Shown piece after piece: positions 7,899 to 16,237 of a DNA stretch of 32,755 nucleotides. Below the pieces are notes generated by a model. The model worked only from the letters and a program-made list of their open reading frames with translations. It was not told the DNA's origin and did not search any database. Location of the stretch: positions 1 through 32,755 of the forward strand of contig CAKSQF010000022.1 of assembly GCA_934486825.1 (NCBI GenBank), in the 5' to 3' direction. The translations under genes and the position numbers were made by a program. Origin of the DNA: an uncultured Eubacteriales bacterium. GTDB lineage: Bacteria > Bacillota > Clostridia > Oscillospirales > CAG-272. Numbering within the stretch: position 1 is the first letter of the stretch; each line of letters begins with the position of its first letter.

Positions 7899-8932
7899 TT
7901 ATTATTATGTCCGATCCCGAACAGTATGAGCTGTTCGATCATGAGATAGCCGTCCGCCGAGGTCGTTTTCAGCTTTTTGTCGGTTTCGTTGACTGCCCTG
8001 ACCGTTTCCGCGAGTTTTTCGACGCCCGTTCCGGCGACCGCCGCAAGACGCAGACCGAGCGGATAATCGGCAATGCCGAGCAGTCTGCTCATCTCGGGAC
8101 GGGAGACTCCGCTGTCCGACAGCTTTTTTACCGCAAGCAGCTCTCCCGCGATTCTTGAGATCGTTCCGAGTATGCGCTCGGGCGGCTCCTTGCGCAGACG
8201 CATGTCGGCAAATGCCGCAAGGGCGGTCTGCCTGTCTCCCGATATTATGGCGTTCGAAAAGTCGAACGCCCCGAAAACGCGGTTCGGCGAGCAGACCGTT
8301 CTGACCGTTTCGGTGGTAATCGCCTCCGAGCCGGTCGCCTTTGCGTATGCGGCGAGCTTTTCCACCTCGGAGGCAAGTATATACATGTCAGCCGAGCAGA
8401 AATCGATCATGTATCTGCACACCCTGTCGTCGGCCTTTACGCCTGCGGCGGTAAAATGCCGTCCGAGCCAGTCGGCAAGCCTTGCCGGGGTCTGCCGTTC
8501 GAATTTCAGGCAGTCAGCCGCCTTTGTGAGTGCGGCGAGGACGGCGGACGGCTTTTTCGGCGTTCCCTCGGGAAGCTCGTCCGGCTTTGTGTCAATAATT
8601 ATCGTCAGCCCGCTGTCCGGAGAGGATATGAGCGCGCAGAGGCGCTCCAGTCTGTCGGTCGGCAGTTTGCCGAAATCGGTTCCGCGAAGCTCGACAAGGC
8701 GTCCGAGACCGAAAAGGGGCGCTCCCGACAGCTCGGCTGCAAACCGCCCGGTGTCCCCGTTTTCGATCATCACATGGTTGAAAACCTCAAAATCGGGGTC
8801 GGGGCAGATGACGCCGCGGAGCTTTTTTATATAATAATCCTTAAGATAAGGCTCGTCTCCGTAAAAGAGATAGCTCCCGCCGACAAAGCCGCATCGCAGT
8901 CTGCGGTCAAGCTCTTTTGTCGTGATCTGCAT
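7895..8932 (-). CDS. holA: DNA polymerase III subunit delta
   Basis: Delta opens the sliding clamp as part of the clamp loader. The 345-residue protein has the HolA N-terminal pattern YLFYGDEPYLKDYYIKKL, the mid-region DRVCRYMIDFCSADMYILASEVEKLAAYA, and the domain III stretch VFGAFDFSNAIISGDRQTALAAFADM. The degenerate P-loop of this subunit is as expected. A strong AGGAGGGG lies before the ATG at 8932. It is 26 bases from ftsK and overlaps rnmV by four bases. Confidence 0.95.
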   Translation of the reverse strand: MQITTKELDRRLRCGFVGGSYLFYGDEPYLKDYYIKKLRGVICPDPDFEVFNHVMIENGDTGRFAAELSGAPLFGLGRLVELRGTDFGKLPTDRLERLCALISSPDSGLTIIIDTKPDELPEGTPKKPSAVLAALTKAADCLKFERQTPARLADWLGRHFTAAGVKADDRVCRYMIDFCSADMYILASEVEKLAAYAKATGSEAITTETVRTVCSPNRVFGAFDFSNAIISGDRQTALAAFADMRLRKEPPERILGTISRIAGELLAVKKLSDSGVSRPEMSRLLGIADYPLGLRLAAVAGTGVEKLAETVRAVNETDKKLKTTSADGYLMIEQLILFGIGHNNK

Positions 8933-8958
8933 ACGTCCCCTCCTTATTTTTTATCAGG

Positions 8959-11808
8959 TTATTTGCTTTCGTCCTCTCGGCGCATGACCATTTCCTGATA
9001 CTGCGCCATTGAGATCAGCACATTGCGCGGCTTCTGTCCGTCGGGCGCCGACACGATGCCCATTTCGGTCATGCGGTCGATGATCTTCGCCGCGCGTCCG
9101 TAGCCGAGTCCCATCCGCCGCTGGAGCAGAGAGGTCGATATCTTTCCGCTTTCGACCGCGACATGGACGCACTCCATGAACTTGGGGTCAAGCTCGTCGT
9201 CATCGTCGGCAGAGCCGAAGGCGCCCTTCTTTTTGTCGATCTCTTCACATTCGGCTTCACATTCGCGTATCTCGTCGATCGCCTTCTGGTCGTATTCGAC
9301 CTCGCCGAAGCTGTCCCTGATGTAATCGCAGACCGCTTCGACCTCACGGTCGGAGACAAACGCGCCCTGCACGCGGATCGGCTTCATCGCGCCGACAGGT
9401 GCGTAGAGCATGTCGCCCTGTCCGATAAGCTTTTCGGCACCCGCGATGTCGATTATCGTGCGCGAGTCGATGTTCGAACGGACGGTGAACGCGATACGCG
9501 ACGGGATGTTTGCCTTGATAAGACCGGTAATTACATCGACCGACGGACGCTGTGTACCGATTATGAGGTGCATACCTGCCGCTCTCGCCTTCTGTGCGAT
9601 GCGGCATATCGATTCCTCAACCGTGTCGGGAGCGCTCATCATGAGATCGGCAAGCTCGTCGATGACGATGATGATTGACGGTATCTTTTCGCCGGTTCCC
9701 AGCTCGTCAACCATTTTGTTGTAGCCCTTGATGTCGCGCACGCCCGCTTCTTCGATAAGCTCATAGCGTTTTTCCATTTCGGCAACCGCCCATGTGAGCG
9801 AGCCTGCCGCCTTTTTCGGATTGGTGACGACCGGGACGAGCAGGTGCGGAAGCTTGTTGTATACTCCCAGTTCGACCTTTTTCGGGTCGATCAGTATCAG
9901 CTTGACCTCGTCGGGGGTCGCGCGGAAGAGCAGGGAGGTGATAAGCGAGTTGATGCAGACCGATTTACCCGAACCGGTGGTGCCCGCTATAAGCAGGTGG
10001 GGCATTTTTGCGATATCGACGAATATCGGGTCGCCGGCGACGTCCATGCCGAGCGCGGCGGTCACCTTTGAGCCTGCCTGTCCGAATTTCGGATTTTCGA
10101 GCAGGTCGCGCAGATAGACGGTTTCGCGGACGCGGTTCGGCACCTCAATGCCGACCGCCGGCTTGCCCGGGATGGGCGCTTCGATACGAACGCCCGAGGT
10201 TTCGAGATTGAGTGCGATGTCGTCCACAAGATTTGCTATCGCGCGCACACGCACTCCCTGATCGGGGAGCAGTTCGTATCTTGTGATTGTCGGACCGCGC
10301 GAGATCGAGGTTATCTTGGTCTTGACCTTGAAGGATTCAAGCGCCGAAACCAGCTTTATACCGTTTGCCTTGAGCTCCTCCGAGTGATCGGCGTTCAGAC
10401 CGCCCTGATCCTTTTTGAGCAGGGTGAGCGGCGGGAAGCGGTATTCGTGCTTCGGCTTTTCGATAAGCTCGTCCGGATCGGCAAGATCGGGGTCGGTGAG
10501 CGCGTGATCGTTTTCGTCCGAGCTTTGCAGATCGGCGATCTTTTCGAATTTTTCGTCGTTTGTTTCGCCGTCGCGCGCGGAAGAATCGGACGGGTGGGAT
10601 GGGTCGGACGGTTTTTCGGTTACCTCTCCGGTGGTTCTGTCGATGACATAGCCGTTCATGTCGGCGGCAATGTCGCCGCTTCCGCTTCTCGGTACGCCGT
10701 CTCCGCCGAAGAGCAGCTGCATAAGCTCGGGATCGCCTCCGTCGTTTCCTTTGTTGTCGGATGAGGTCGGTCTGTCAACATACGGATTCGGGTCGTAAGG
10801 CTCCTCCGGCTTCTTTTTTGCCGCCGCCCTTGCCCGTTCTGCCTCTGCCGCCGCCTCGTCGAGAACGGGGGGGAGAGTTTCGCCGAGCTTGGGGTCGGGC
10901 GCCGAGCCGACAGGGTTTACCTCGTCGTATTTTATCGGCGAAATGCCGATGGGCTTGTCCTTGTAGGTTTTGCGGCTGTCGTCGGATGCGTCCGGGAAGA
11001 GCTTCATGCGCTGTTTTTCGCCGGGAGCGTCGCCGCTTTCCTTTTCGTGTTCACGCGCCTTTCTGCCGAGCTCTTTTGCTTCCTTCAGACGCTTTTTGTC
11101 GGGATCCGCCGCCTTTTCCCTGTGCGCGGCTTTTATGCGTTCAATGAGCGCGCCGATGCTCTTTGCAAGGCGGACAGCCGCTCTGCCGACGCTTGCGGGG
11201 GTAATCTCGGTGAGTATCAGCAGTGCGCCGACGAGAATGAGCAGTGTGAATATCCATGCGATCTTTTTAAGCAGAACATAGAGCAGACCGCCGAGCAGTG
11301 CGCCGATTACCCCGCCTCTGTTCTGTACCGGACGGTCGGCGGTGGCGATGCTGAGTCTCCACATGTCGGTCACCCGATAGAAGGCGGGAAGGTCTTTGAC
11401 CTTGCCGACCGTGAGGAGCAGGTAGAAGAGGGCGGAAAGAGCGCATATGAAAACTGCCGTGAAGATCAGCTTTGCCTTTGCGGTTCCCGATTTTACCGAT
11501 CTGCGTCTGATAAGAGCAAGATAAACAAGCGCCGCGGGTATCAGATATGCACAGCTTCCGAAAAGACCGTAGAGAAGCGAGCAGATGAAATAGCCGACCA
11601 CTCCGGTTTTCGAGCCGTTCCAGCCGAGCCGCATGTTGGTCAGCAGAAGCATCAGCGTCAGAAGGATTGCAACGACCGCCGCGCTGACCGCGAATATCTG
11701 ATCGCGCAGCGGACTTTCGCCGGCGTGCTTCGGGAGAAGCGGGGCGCCGGCTCCCGGATTTTCGTTTTTTTCGTTGTCTTTGTCTTTGTTTTGCTTTGAC
11801 TTTGCCAT
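8959..11808 (-). CDS. ftsK: DNA translocase FtsK/SpoIIIE
   Basis: A membrane-anchored ATP-driven pump that moves chromosomal DNA through the division or sporulation septum. The 949-residue protein has four to five hydrophobic helices in the first 210 residues and a charged Pro/Asp/Glu-rich linker (about 215-450). Then comes the motor, with KMPHLLIAGTTGSGKS (Walker A near 608-615) and SIIIVIDELADLMM (Walker B). The C-terminus is the gamma winged helix (ISTSLLQRRMGLGYGRAAKII), which reads polar DNA motifs. SpoIIIE and vegetative FtsK/SftA cannot be told apart from sequence alone. The start at 11808 is the first Met of the frame; AAAGG lies rather far upstream (about 16 bases). Confidence 0.96.
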   Translation of the reverse strand: MAKSKQNKDKDNEKNENPGAGAPLLPKHAGESPLRDQIFAVSAAVVAILLTLMLLLTNMRLGWNGSKTGVVGYFICSLLYGLFGSCAYLIPAALVYLALIRRRSVKSGTAKAKLIFTAVFICALSALFYLLLTVGKVKDLPAFYRVTDMWRLSIATADRPVQNRGGVIGALLGGLLYVLLKKIAWIFTLLILVGALLILTEITPASVGRAAVRLAKSIGALIERIKAAHREKAADPDKKRLKEAKELGRKAREHEKESGDAPGEKQRMKLFPDASDDSRKTYKDKPIGISPIKYDEVNPVGSAPDPKLGETLPPVLDEAAAEAERARAAAKKKPEEPYDPNPYVDRPTSSDNKGNDGGDPELMQLLFGGDGVPRSGSGDIAADMNGYVIDRTTGEVTEKPSDPSHPSDSSARDGETNDEKFEKIADLQSSDENDHALTDPDLADPDELIEKPKHEYRFPPLTLLKKDQGGLNADHSEELKANGIKLVSALESFKVKTKITSISRGPTITRYELLPDQGVRVRAIANLVDDIALNLETSGVRIEAPIPGKPAVGIEVPNRVRETVYLRDLLENPKFGQAGSKVTAALGMDVAGDPIFVDIAKMPHLLIAGTTGSGKSVCINSLITSLLFRATPDEVKLILIDPKKVELGVYNKLPHLLVPVVTNPKKAAGSLTWAVAEMEKRYELIEEAGVRDIKGYNKMVDELGTGEKIPSIIIVIDELADLMMSAPDTVEESICRIAQKARAAGMHLIIGTQRPSVDVITGLIKANIPSRIAFTVRSNIDSRTIIDIAGAEKLIGQGDMLYAPVGAMKPIRVQGAFVSDREVEAVCDYIRDSFGEVEYDQKAIDEIRECEAECEEIDKKKGAFGSADDDDELDPKFMECVHVAVESGKISTSLLQRRMGLGYGRAAKIIDRMTEMGIVSAPDGQKPRNVLISMAQYQEMVMRREDESK

Positions 11809-11831
11809 TTTTTAATGAAATTTACCTTTCC

Positions 11832-11849
11832 CGGACCCAAAACGGTCCG
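11832..11849 (-). terminator. Weak hairpin between uppP and ftsK
   Basis: CGGACC and GGTCCG form a 6 bp stem around a 6-base loop in the 60-base gap after the uppP stop. No T-tract follows, so it may only attenuate read-through or have no role. Confidence 0.3.
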
Positions 11850-11868
11850 AAACTGTCCCCGATAGAGA

Positions 11869-12702
11869 TTATTTCAGAATGAAGTTGAGGATTATTGCGA
11901 ATATGCCCGCAGCAAGGCTGTAAACCGAGAAAATGCGGAAGTTTTTGTTCTTTGCAATGAACTGAAGAAGCTTCATGGAGGCGACGCCGACGATGCCCGC
12001 GGCAAGCGCACCCGCAAGATATGTAAGCAGAAGCGCGGGCTCCTCCGAGCCGACCGTCGTTACGAACTCCGGAAGCTTGAGCACACATGCGCCGAGGATC
12101 GCCGGGATCGACATGATGAACGAAAATTTCACGGCAAACGGGCGGTCAAGCTTCTGCGTCAGTCCGGCGGTGACCGTCGTACCCGAGCGCGAAAGTCCGG
12201 GGAAAACGGCAACAAGCTGGGAAAGTCCGATGATGAGCGCGTTTTTCGGCTTCATTTCGGCAAGTCCGCGGTCGCCCGACTTTATTTTGTCGGACATGTA
12301 AAGCATTGCCGAGTTGACCGTCAGGATGATTCCGACCGCAAGCATACTGCCGGATACCGCTTCGACATAGTGATCGAGCAGTGCGCCTGGTATGAGCGGC
12401 AGGGTGGCGATCAGGACGAGAATCACGAATCTTTCGCCCTCCGAATAGGTCGAATACCTGAAATTGCCTCGGAAAAGCTTGCCGATCAGGGTGAAAAACG
12501 AAACGATCAGGGTGGCGACGTCTTTGCGGTAGACGATAAGCACGGCTATGAGCGTGCCGAGATGCAGAAGAACGTCGAACGACAGATTTTCCTCGCCGCC
12601 GAGCAGGGCGTGCAGAATCGCAAGATGACCGGAGGAGGATATCGGAAGAAATTCGGCAAGTCCCTGGACTATGCCGTATATTATCGATTTGAATATGGTC
12701 AT
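11869..12702 (-). CDS. uppP: Undecaprenyl-diphosphate phosphatase
   Basis: UppP (BacA) is a membrane enzyme that removes one phosphate from undecaprenyl diphosphate so the lipid can carry cell wall units again; it also raises bacitracin tolerance. The protein has 277 residues and several membrane helices. Motif 1 is GLAEFLPISSSGH with catalytic E17 and SSSGH at 22-26; motif 2 is PGLSRSGTTVTAG. The open frame extends to 12828, but I place the start at the ATG at 12702 because the family begins MTIFKSIIYGIVQG; the upstream extension is not conserved-looking. A TTGCAT/TATTAT promoter lies at 12828-12800. Confidence 0.96.
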   Translation of the reverse strand: MTIFKSIIYGIVQGLAEFLPISSSGHLAILHALLGGEENLSFDVLLHLGTLIAVLIVYRKDVATLIVSFFTLIGKLFRGNFRYSTYSEGERFVILVLIATLPLIPGALLDHYVEAVSGSMLAVGIILTVNSAMLYMSDKIKSGDRGLAEMKPKNALIIGLSQLVAVFPGLSRSGTTVTAGLTQKLDRPFAVKFSFIMSIPAILGACVLKLPEFVTTVGSEEPALLLTYLAGALAAGIVGVASMKLLQFIAKNKNFRIFSVYSLAAGIFAIILNFILK

Positions 12703-12799
12703 GGAAAAAGAGACCTTTCTTTCGGAAAAATCTTTCGGAAAAACGTCCGTTTGGCAAGCCGTTTCCGGGCAACGGGCAGATTCCCACATATAATTATAT

Positions 12800-12828
12800 A
12801 TAATAGCATAGATCCTCCCGGAATGCAA
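12800..12828 (-). promoter_or_regulatory. Promoter for uppP
   Basis: On the minus strand TTGCAT (12828-12823), a 17-base spacer and TATTAT (12805-12800) lie about 98 bases before the uppP start. It is back-to-back with the plus-strand promoter at 12897-12925. The rest of the 12703-12996 gap is AT-rich and has no gene. Confidence 0.6.
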
Positions 12829-12896
12829 GGGGGACGGAAGAAATTTGAACGGTTTTTTATAAAAATTAACGCTTTGTTAAAACCGCCCGACGATTA

Positions 12897-12925
12897 TTGA
12901 CAAATGTCGCAAAAGGGTGTAAAAT
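12897..12925 (+). promoter_or_regulatory. Promoter of the SH3/RCC1/CotH cluster
   Basis: TTGACA (12897-12902), 17 bases, then TAAAAT (12920-12925), about 71 bases before the first gene. This is the only clear promoter I find ahead of the three-gene envelope cluster. Confidence 0.75.
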
Positions 12926-12996
12926 AATCTTGATTATAACATAATCTGCACGGTTTCGGGCTTTTTCGACCGACCGTGAGGAAAAGAGGAGCTTGT

Positions 12997-13809
12997 ATGG
13001 CTTGTAGATCGGAAAAGGGTATGAAAACCGAAAATCGGGGAAGAAAAGTGTGCAAAAGAGCGGTCGCGGCGCTGATGCTTGCGGCGCTGATGCTGATTCT
13101 GCCCCCCGCCCTCTGCGGCGCCGCCGTATCGGGTGCGCCGGAGACCTTCGAGCGGAAGGTGGTCGCGGCAAAGCTGAACGTCTACGGCAACGACAGCCTT
13201 TCGGGAGCGCCGATTATCAGCTATCCCGCGGGAACACTGCTGACGCTCACAAAATACAAGGACGGAGTGCTCTGCGTTATGGGCAAGTCGGGAGTGAGAG
13301 GCTACTGCTCCCCGGTCGATCTCGTGTCGCCCGATTCGCTTGTCTACACCTCCGTGCCGTACAGGCTCGGGGTCGATGCGGCGGGGAACAGTCTTGTGTC
13401 CGACCTTGTCGATCTTGACTACTACATATATGACAGCGACAGCAGGCTGATGAACGGAGCCGACGGCATTACGCTCATACAGCGTGCGACGCTTGACAGG
13501 CTTGAAGCGGCGGTCGCCCGTATCGATGCGAAATACACCGTCCGCGTGATGTGGGCATACAGACCGTCGTCCGCCGATCCGGGGATCGGCGTCCCGTCGA
13601 ACACCGGAGCGCTGCTGAAAATTTCGGTACGGCAGGGAGACATCGAATGGGAGCTGTCCGATCTGCCCGCATTTTTAAGCGCGATGGAGAGCGCGGGGTT
13701 TTCGATAGCCGACGGTCAGACCGATGTTTTTTACGACAATGATTACACCTCCTATCTCGGAGTGGACTACGACACGGAAAAACTGCCGGTCTTTGTGCGC
13801 AAGGGATAA
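12997..13809 (+). CDS. Secreted SH3 protein with degenerate VanX/M15-like domain
   Basis: A 270-residue exported protein. A basic N-terminus and hydrophobic segment (about 22-43) form a signal peptide or anchor. Residues about 55-110 look like a bacterial SH3 domain (AAKLNVYGNDSL, RGYCSPVDLV), which usually binds cell wall. The remainder resembles D-Ala-D-Ala dipeptidases of the VanX type: DLDYYIYDSDSRLMNG, then WAYRP in place of GYRP. The zinc motif SxHxxGxAxD is replaced by PSNTGALLKIS, and EWWH by TDVFYDND, so activity is unlikely. The ATG at 12997 is chosen because AGGAG precedes it by five bases; a GTG at 12976 and an ATG at 13021 have poorer SDs. It is the first gene of the cluster. Confidence 0.7.
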   Translation: MACRSEKGMKTENRGRKVCKRAVAALMLAALMLILPPALCGAAVSGAPETFERKVVAAKLNVYGNDSLSGAPIISYPAGTLLTLTKYKDGVLCVMGKSGVRGYCSPVDLVSPDSLVYTSVPYRLGVDAAGNSLVSDLVDLDYYIYDSDSRLMNGADGITLIQRATLDRLEAAVARIDAKYTVRVMWAYRPSSADPGIGVPSNTGALLKISVRQGDIEWELSDLPAFLSAMESAGFSIADGQTDVFYDNDYTSYLGVDYDTEKLPVFVRKG

Positions 13810-13831
13810 GCGGGAGCGAAAAAGGATTTTA

Positions 13832-13853
13832 CACCCCGGATTTTTCCGGAGTG
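13832..13853 (+). terminator. Intergenic hairpin before the RCC1-type gene
   Basis: CACCCCGGA and TCCGGAGTG pair with one mismatch around a TTTT loop. No T-tract follows, and the next SD lies just downstream, so it may tune expression within the operon rather than end it. Confidence 0.35.
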
Positions 13854-13872
13854 AGTAAAGAGGATGTCGCAT

Positions 13873-16176
13873 ATGACGGAAGAAAAACAGAAAAAAGACA
13901 AGGAAGTAACTGTCGGAAGGCAGGGAAAGAGAATATCGCTGCGCTGTCCGCTTGTAATTGCGTCGGCAGAGCTTTTGTGTACCGCCGACTGTGATTATTC
14001 GGTAAAGATTGCGGTCGAATATCCCGAAAGCGCGACCGTGCGTCAGACAGTACGCGAAATAGTCACCGTCGTGCGGGTAACCGACAGGGACGGAAATCCG
14101 GTTCTGTCGGCGGACGGCGCCGAGGCGACCGCAAGGCAGATACAGTTCGGGGATACCGGACTGCCTGTCGGCGATTATACCGGCTTTTCGTTCGGGCTTG
14201 ACCTGCTTGCGGGCGAGTCGAAGCCGTCTCTGCCCGAGGTTTCGATAAGCAGGCTCACCTTCGAGGACGGAAGCGTTGTCGATTACATACACGGCGACTT
14301 TTTCCCGGTTCCGGGACCGATGCTGCCGCTTGAAAAGTTCTTCCAGAAGGAAACGGTGGAGGAAATAAAACAGAAATTCGGCGAGGGTGCGACCTGCCTG
14401 CCCGAGCAGTTTTCTCCGGTAGTCTGGCGTTGCTGCTGCGGCGAGCTTTGTCAGGAGGACACGTGTCCGTCCTGCCATGTCTCAAAATCCGACCTGTTCG
14501 GCTATTTCGGCGACACCTCGTCGCTGATCGCTCCGCGCGGAAAGCTTAAAAAGGTGCTTATCGGTCTGCTTGTCGGGCTTGGGGCACTGGTGCTTGTCGA
14601 GCTTTGCGTGTTCGGCATAATGATCGGGGTGAGAAATGCGTCGAAGCCGTCGGACACGACAGGGACGACGACCGGAAAGCCGACGGTCACGACGGGTACG
14701 GTGTCATCCGACGCCGAAGCGCTTGCCGACGCATATCTGAAGAGAAACGAGTTCTATTCGGCATACACGGTTGCGACAGCGAACTCTCTTCCGAAGGAGA
14801 TCATTGAAAAAATATGCAGAGAGGCGGTCGATTATTACGGCGCAAAGCAGGATTACGACAACGCCGTCTTCTTTGCCGAAAAGATAGAGGGCTTTGACAC
14901 GGCTCCGCTGTACACAAAGCTGTACGATGCGGCGATCGTGGCGGGCGACTACGAAAAAGCGGTTGACTGTGCGATAAAGCTCGGGGACGATGCCAAGCGG
15001 AACGCCGCCGTTGACGGCGCGATAGGAAGTGCCATGCGCACCGGCGACTACGGCAAGGCGATGGAGCTTGCGACGGCATACAGGCAAGGCTCGGTTGACC
15101 GTGTCGCGTCGGGCGCGGTTGAGCATTATGTTGCGGCGGCGGATTTTGAAAAAGCGCTTGAATTTGCGGCATATTCCTCACAGAAGGAGGGACTTACCGA
15201 CAACATCTGCCGCACGGCGACCGTCTATTATCTGGAAAAGGGTGACTTTGACGGAGCGGTTTCGTTTGCCGAGAGGGTCGGAGACAGCGAGCTTATAAAG
15301 AGCGCGGTCGGCGGGATGTCGGTTCCCGCGCTCAGACGCAACATGCCGGCATATTTCGGCTATCTCACCCCCGACAGAAAGAGAGAGGCACTTGCCGAAA
15401 CGCTTGCGGTCGGCAGATTTGCCGCCGTGATTACCGATGACGGCTCGGTCGTCTACGGCGCGGGACTGAAATTCGTTCCGGAGGACGGGCTGAAGGCGGT
15501 TTCGGTTGCGGTCGGCGAGCTTCATACCGTAATACTGCTGTCCGACGGAAGCGTCAGAGTACTCGGGGACAACAGATACGGTCAGGCGGACACCGGAAAG
15601 TGGACGAACGTGGTCGCGGTTTCGGCGGGAGATTATCATACTGTCGGACTGCTGTCCGACGGAACGCTTGTCGCCTGCGGACGTGACAATGCGGGGCAGA
15701 CGAAGGTCGGTTCGATAAAATCGGCGGTTTCGGTCTCGGCGGGCGGCAGACATACGCTCGTGCTTACGTCCGAGGGCAGAGTGGTCGCGGTCGGCGACAA
15801 CAGCGACGGGCAGTGCCTTGTGACCTCTTGGACCGATGTGATCGCAATCTCGGCGGGAGATATCCACAGCGTCGGACTCCGCAAGGACGGAAGCGTTGTC
15901 GGAGCGGGCTGTGATCTGTCGGGCAGGCTTGATATCGGCTCGTTTGCCGATGTTATTGCGATCTCGGCGGGAAAGAGCATGACGGTTGCGGTGCGATCGG
16001 ACGGAAGCGTGCTGACCGCGGGCGGAACGATCGGGCAGGGAGCCGTTGACGGCTCGTCACTTTCGGATATCGTTTCGGCGGTTGCCGGGGAGTTCGGATT
16101 TGTCGCCGTGAAGAAAGACGGAAGCTTTGTATCGGCGGGATACGGCGCACCCGATATGTCGATTCTGAAAAAGTGA
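13873..16176 (+). CDS. Membrane protein: zinc ribbon, helical repeats, RCC1-type propeller
   Basis: A 767-residue multidomain protein with no named homologue that I recognise. Residues 1-180 form an unassigned mostly beta region. A zinc ribbon follows, WRCCCGELCQEDTCPSC (C187-189, C193, C198, C201). One membrane helix lies at about 227-254, with basic residues before it (PRGKLKK), predicting N-terminus inside and C-terminus outside. A Thr/Gly-rich linker leads to TPR-like helical repeats (about 280-500; motifs such as AGDYEKAVDCAIKLGDD). About seven RCC1-type blades (about 505-767) follow, each like SAGDYHTVGLLSDGTLVACG. I start at 13873 because AGAGG sits eight bases before it but directly abuts the ATG at 13864. 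It lies 63 bases after the SH3 gene. A signalling or scaffold role is only a guess. Confidence 0.75.
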   Translation: MTEEKQKKDKEVTVGRQGKRISLRCPLVIASAELLCTADCDYSVKIAVEYPESATVRQTVREIVTVVRVTDRDGNPVLSADGAEATARQIQFGDTGLPVGDYTGFSFGLDLLAGESKPSLPEVSISRLTFEDGSVVDYIHGDFFPVPGPMLPLEKFFQKETVEEIKQKFGEGATCLPEQFSPVVWRCCCGELCQEDTCPSCHVSKSDLFGYFGDTSSLIAPRGKLKKVLIGLLVGLGALVLVELCVFGIMIGVRNASKPSDTTGTTTGKPTVTTGTVSSDAEALADAYLKRNEFYSAYTVATANSLPKEIIEKICREAVDYYGAKQDYDNAVFFAEKIEGFDTAPLYTKLYDAAIVAGDYEKAVDCAIKLGDDAKRNAAVDGAIGSAMRTGDYGKAMELATAYRQGSVDRVASGAVEHYVAAADFEKALEFAAYSSQKEGLTDNICRTATVYYLEKGDFDGAVSFAERVGDSELIKSAVGGMSVPALRRNMPAYFGYLTPDRKREALAETLAVGRFAAVITDDGSVVYGAGLKFVPEDGLKAVSVAVGELHTVILLSDGSVRVLGDNRYGQADTGKWTNVVAVSAGDYHTVGLLSDGTLVACGRDNAGQTKVGSIKSAVSVSAGGRHTLVLTSEGRVVAVGDNSDGQCLVTSWTDVIAISAGDIHSVGLRKDGSVVGAGCDLSGRLDIGSFADVIAISAGKSMTVAVRSDGSVLTAGGTIGQGAVDGSSLSDIVSAVAGEFGFVAVKKDGSFVSAGYGAPDMSILKK

Positions 16177-16206
16177 AAAAAAGAAAAAACGAAAAAACGA
16201 AAAAAC
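16175..16206 (+). repeat. 8 bp A-rich tandem repeat between RCC1-type and CotH genes
   Basis: Four units of GAAAAAA(C/A) begin inside the stop codon of the upstream gene and lie upstream of the CotH gene. Such repeats can change copy number by slippage. Confidence 0.8.
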
Positions 16207-16237
16207 GCAATCAGACCGAAGGACGTGTTTAGAACAT

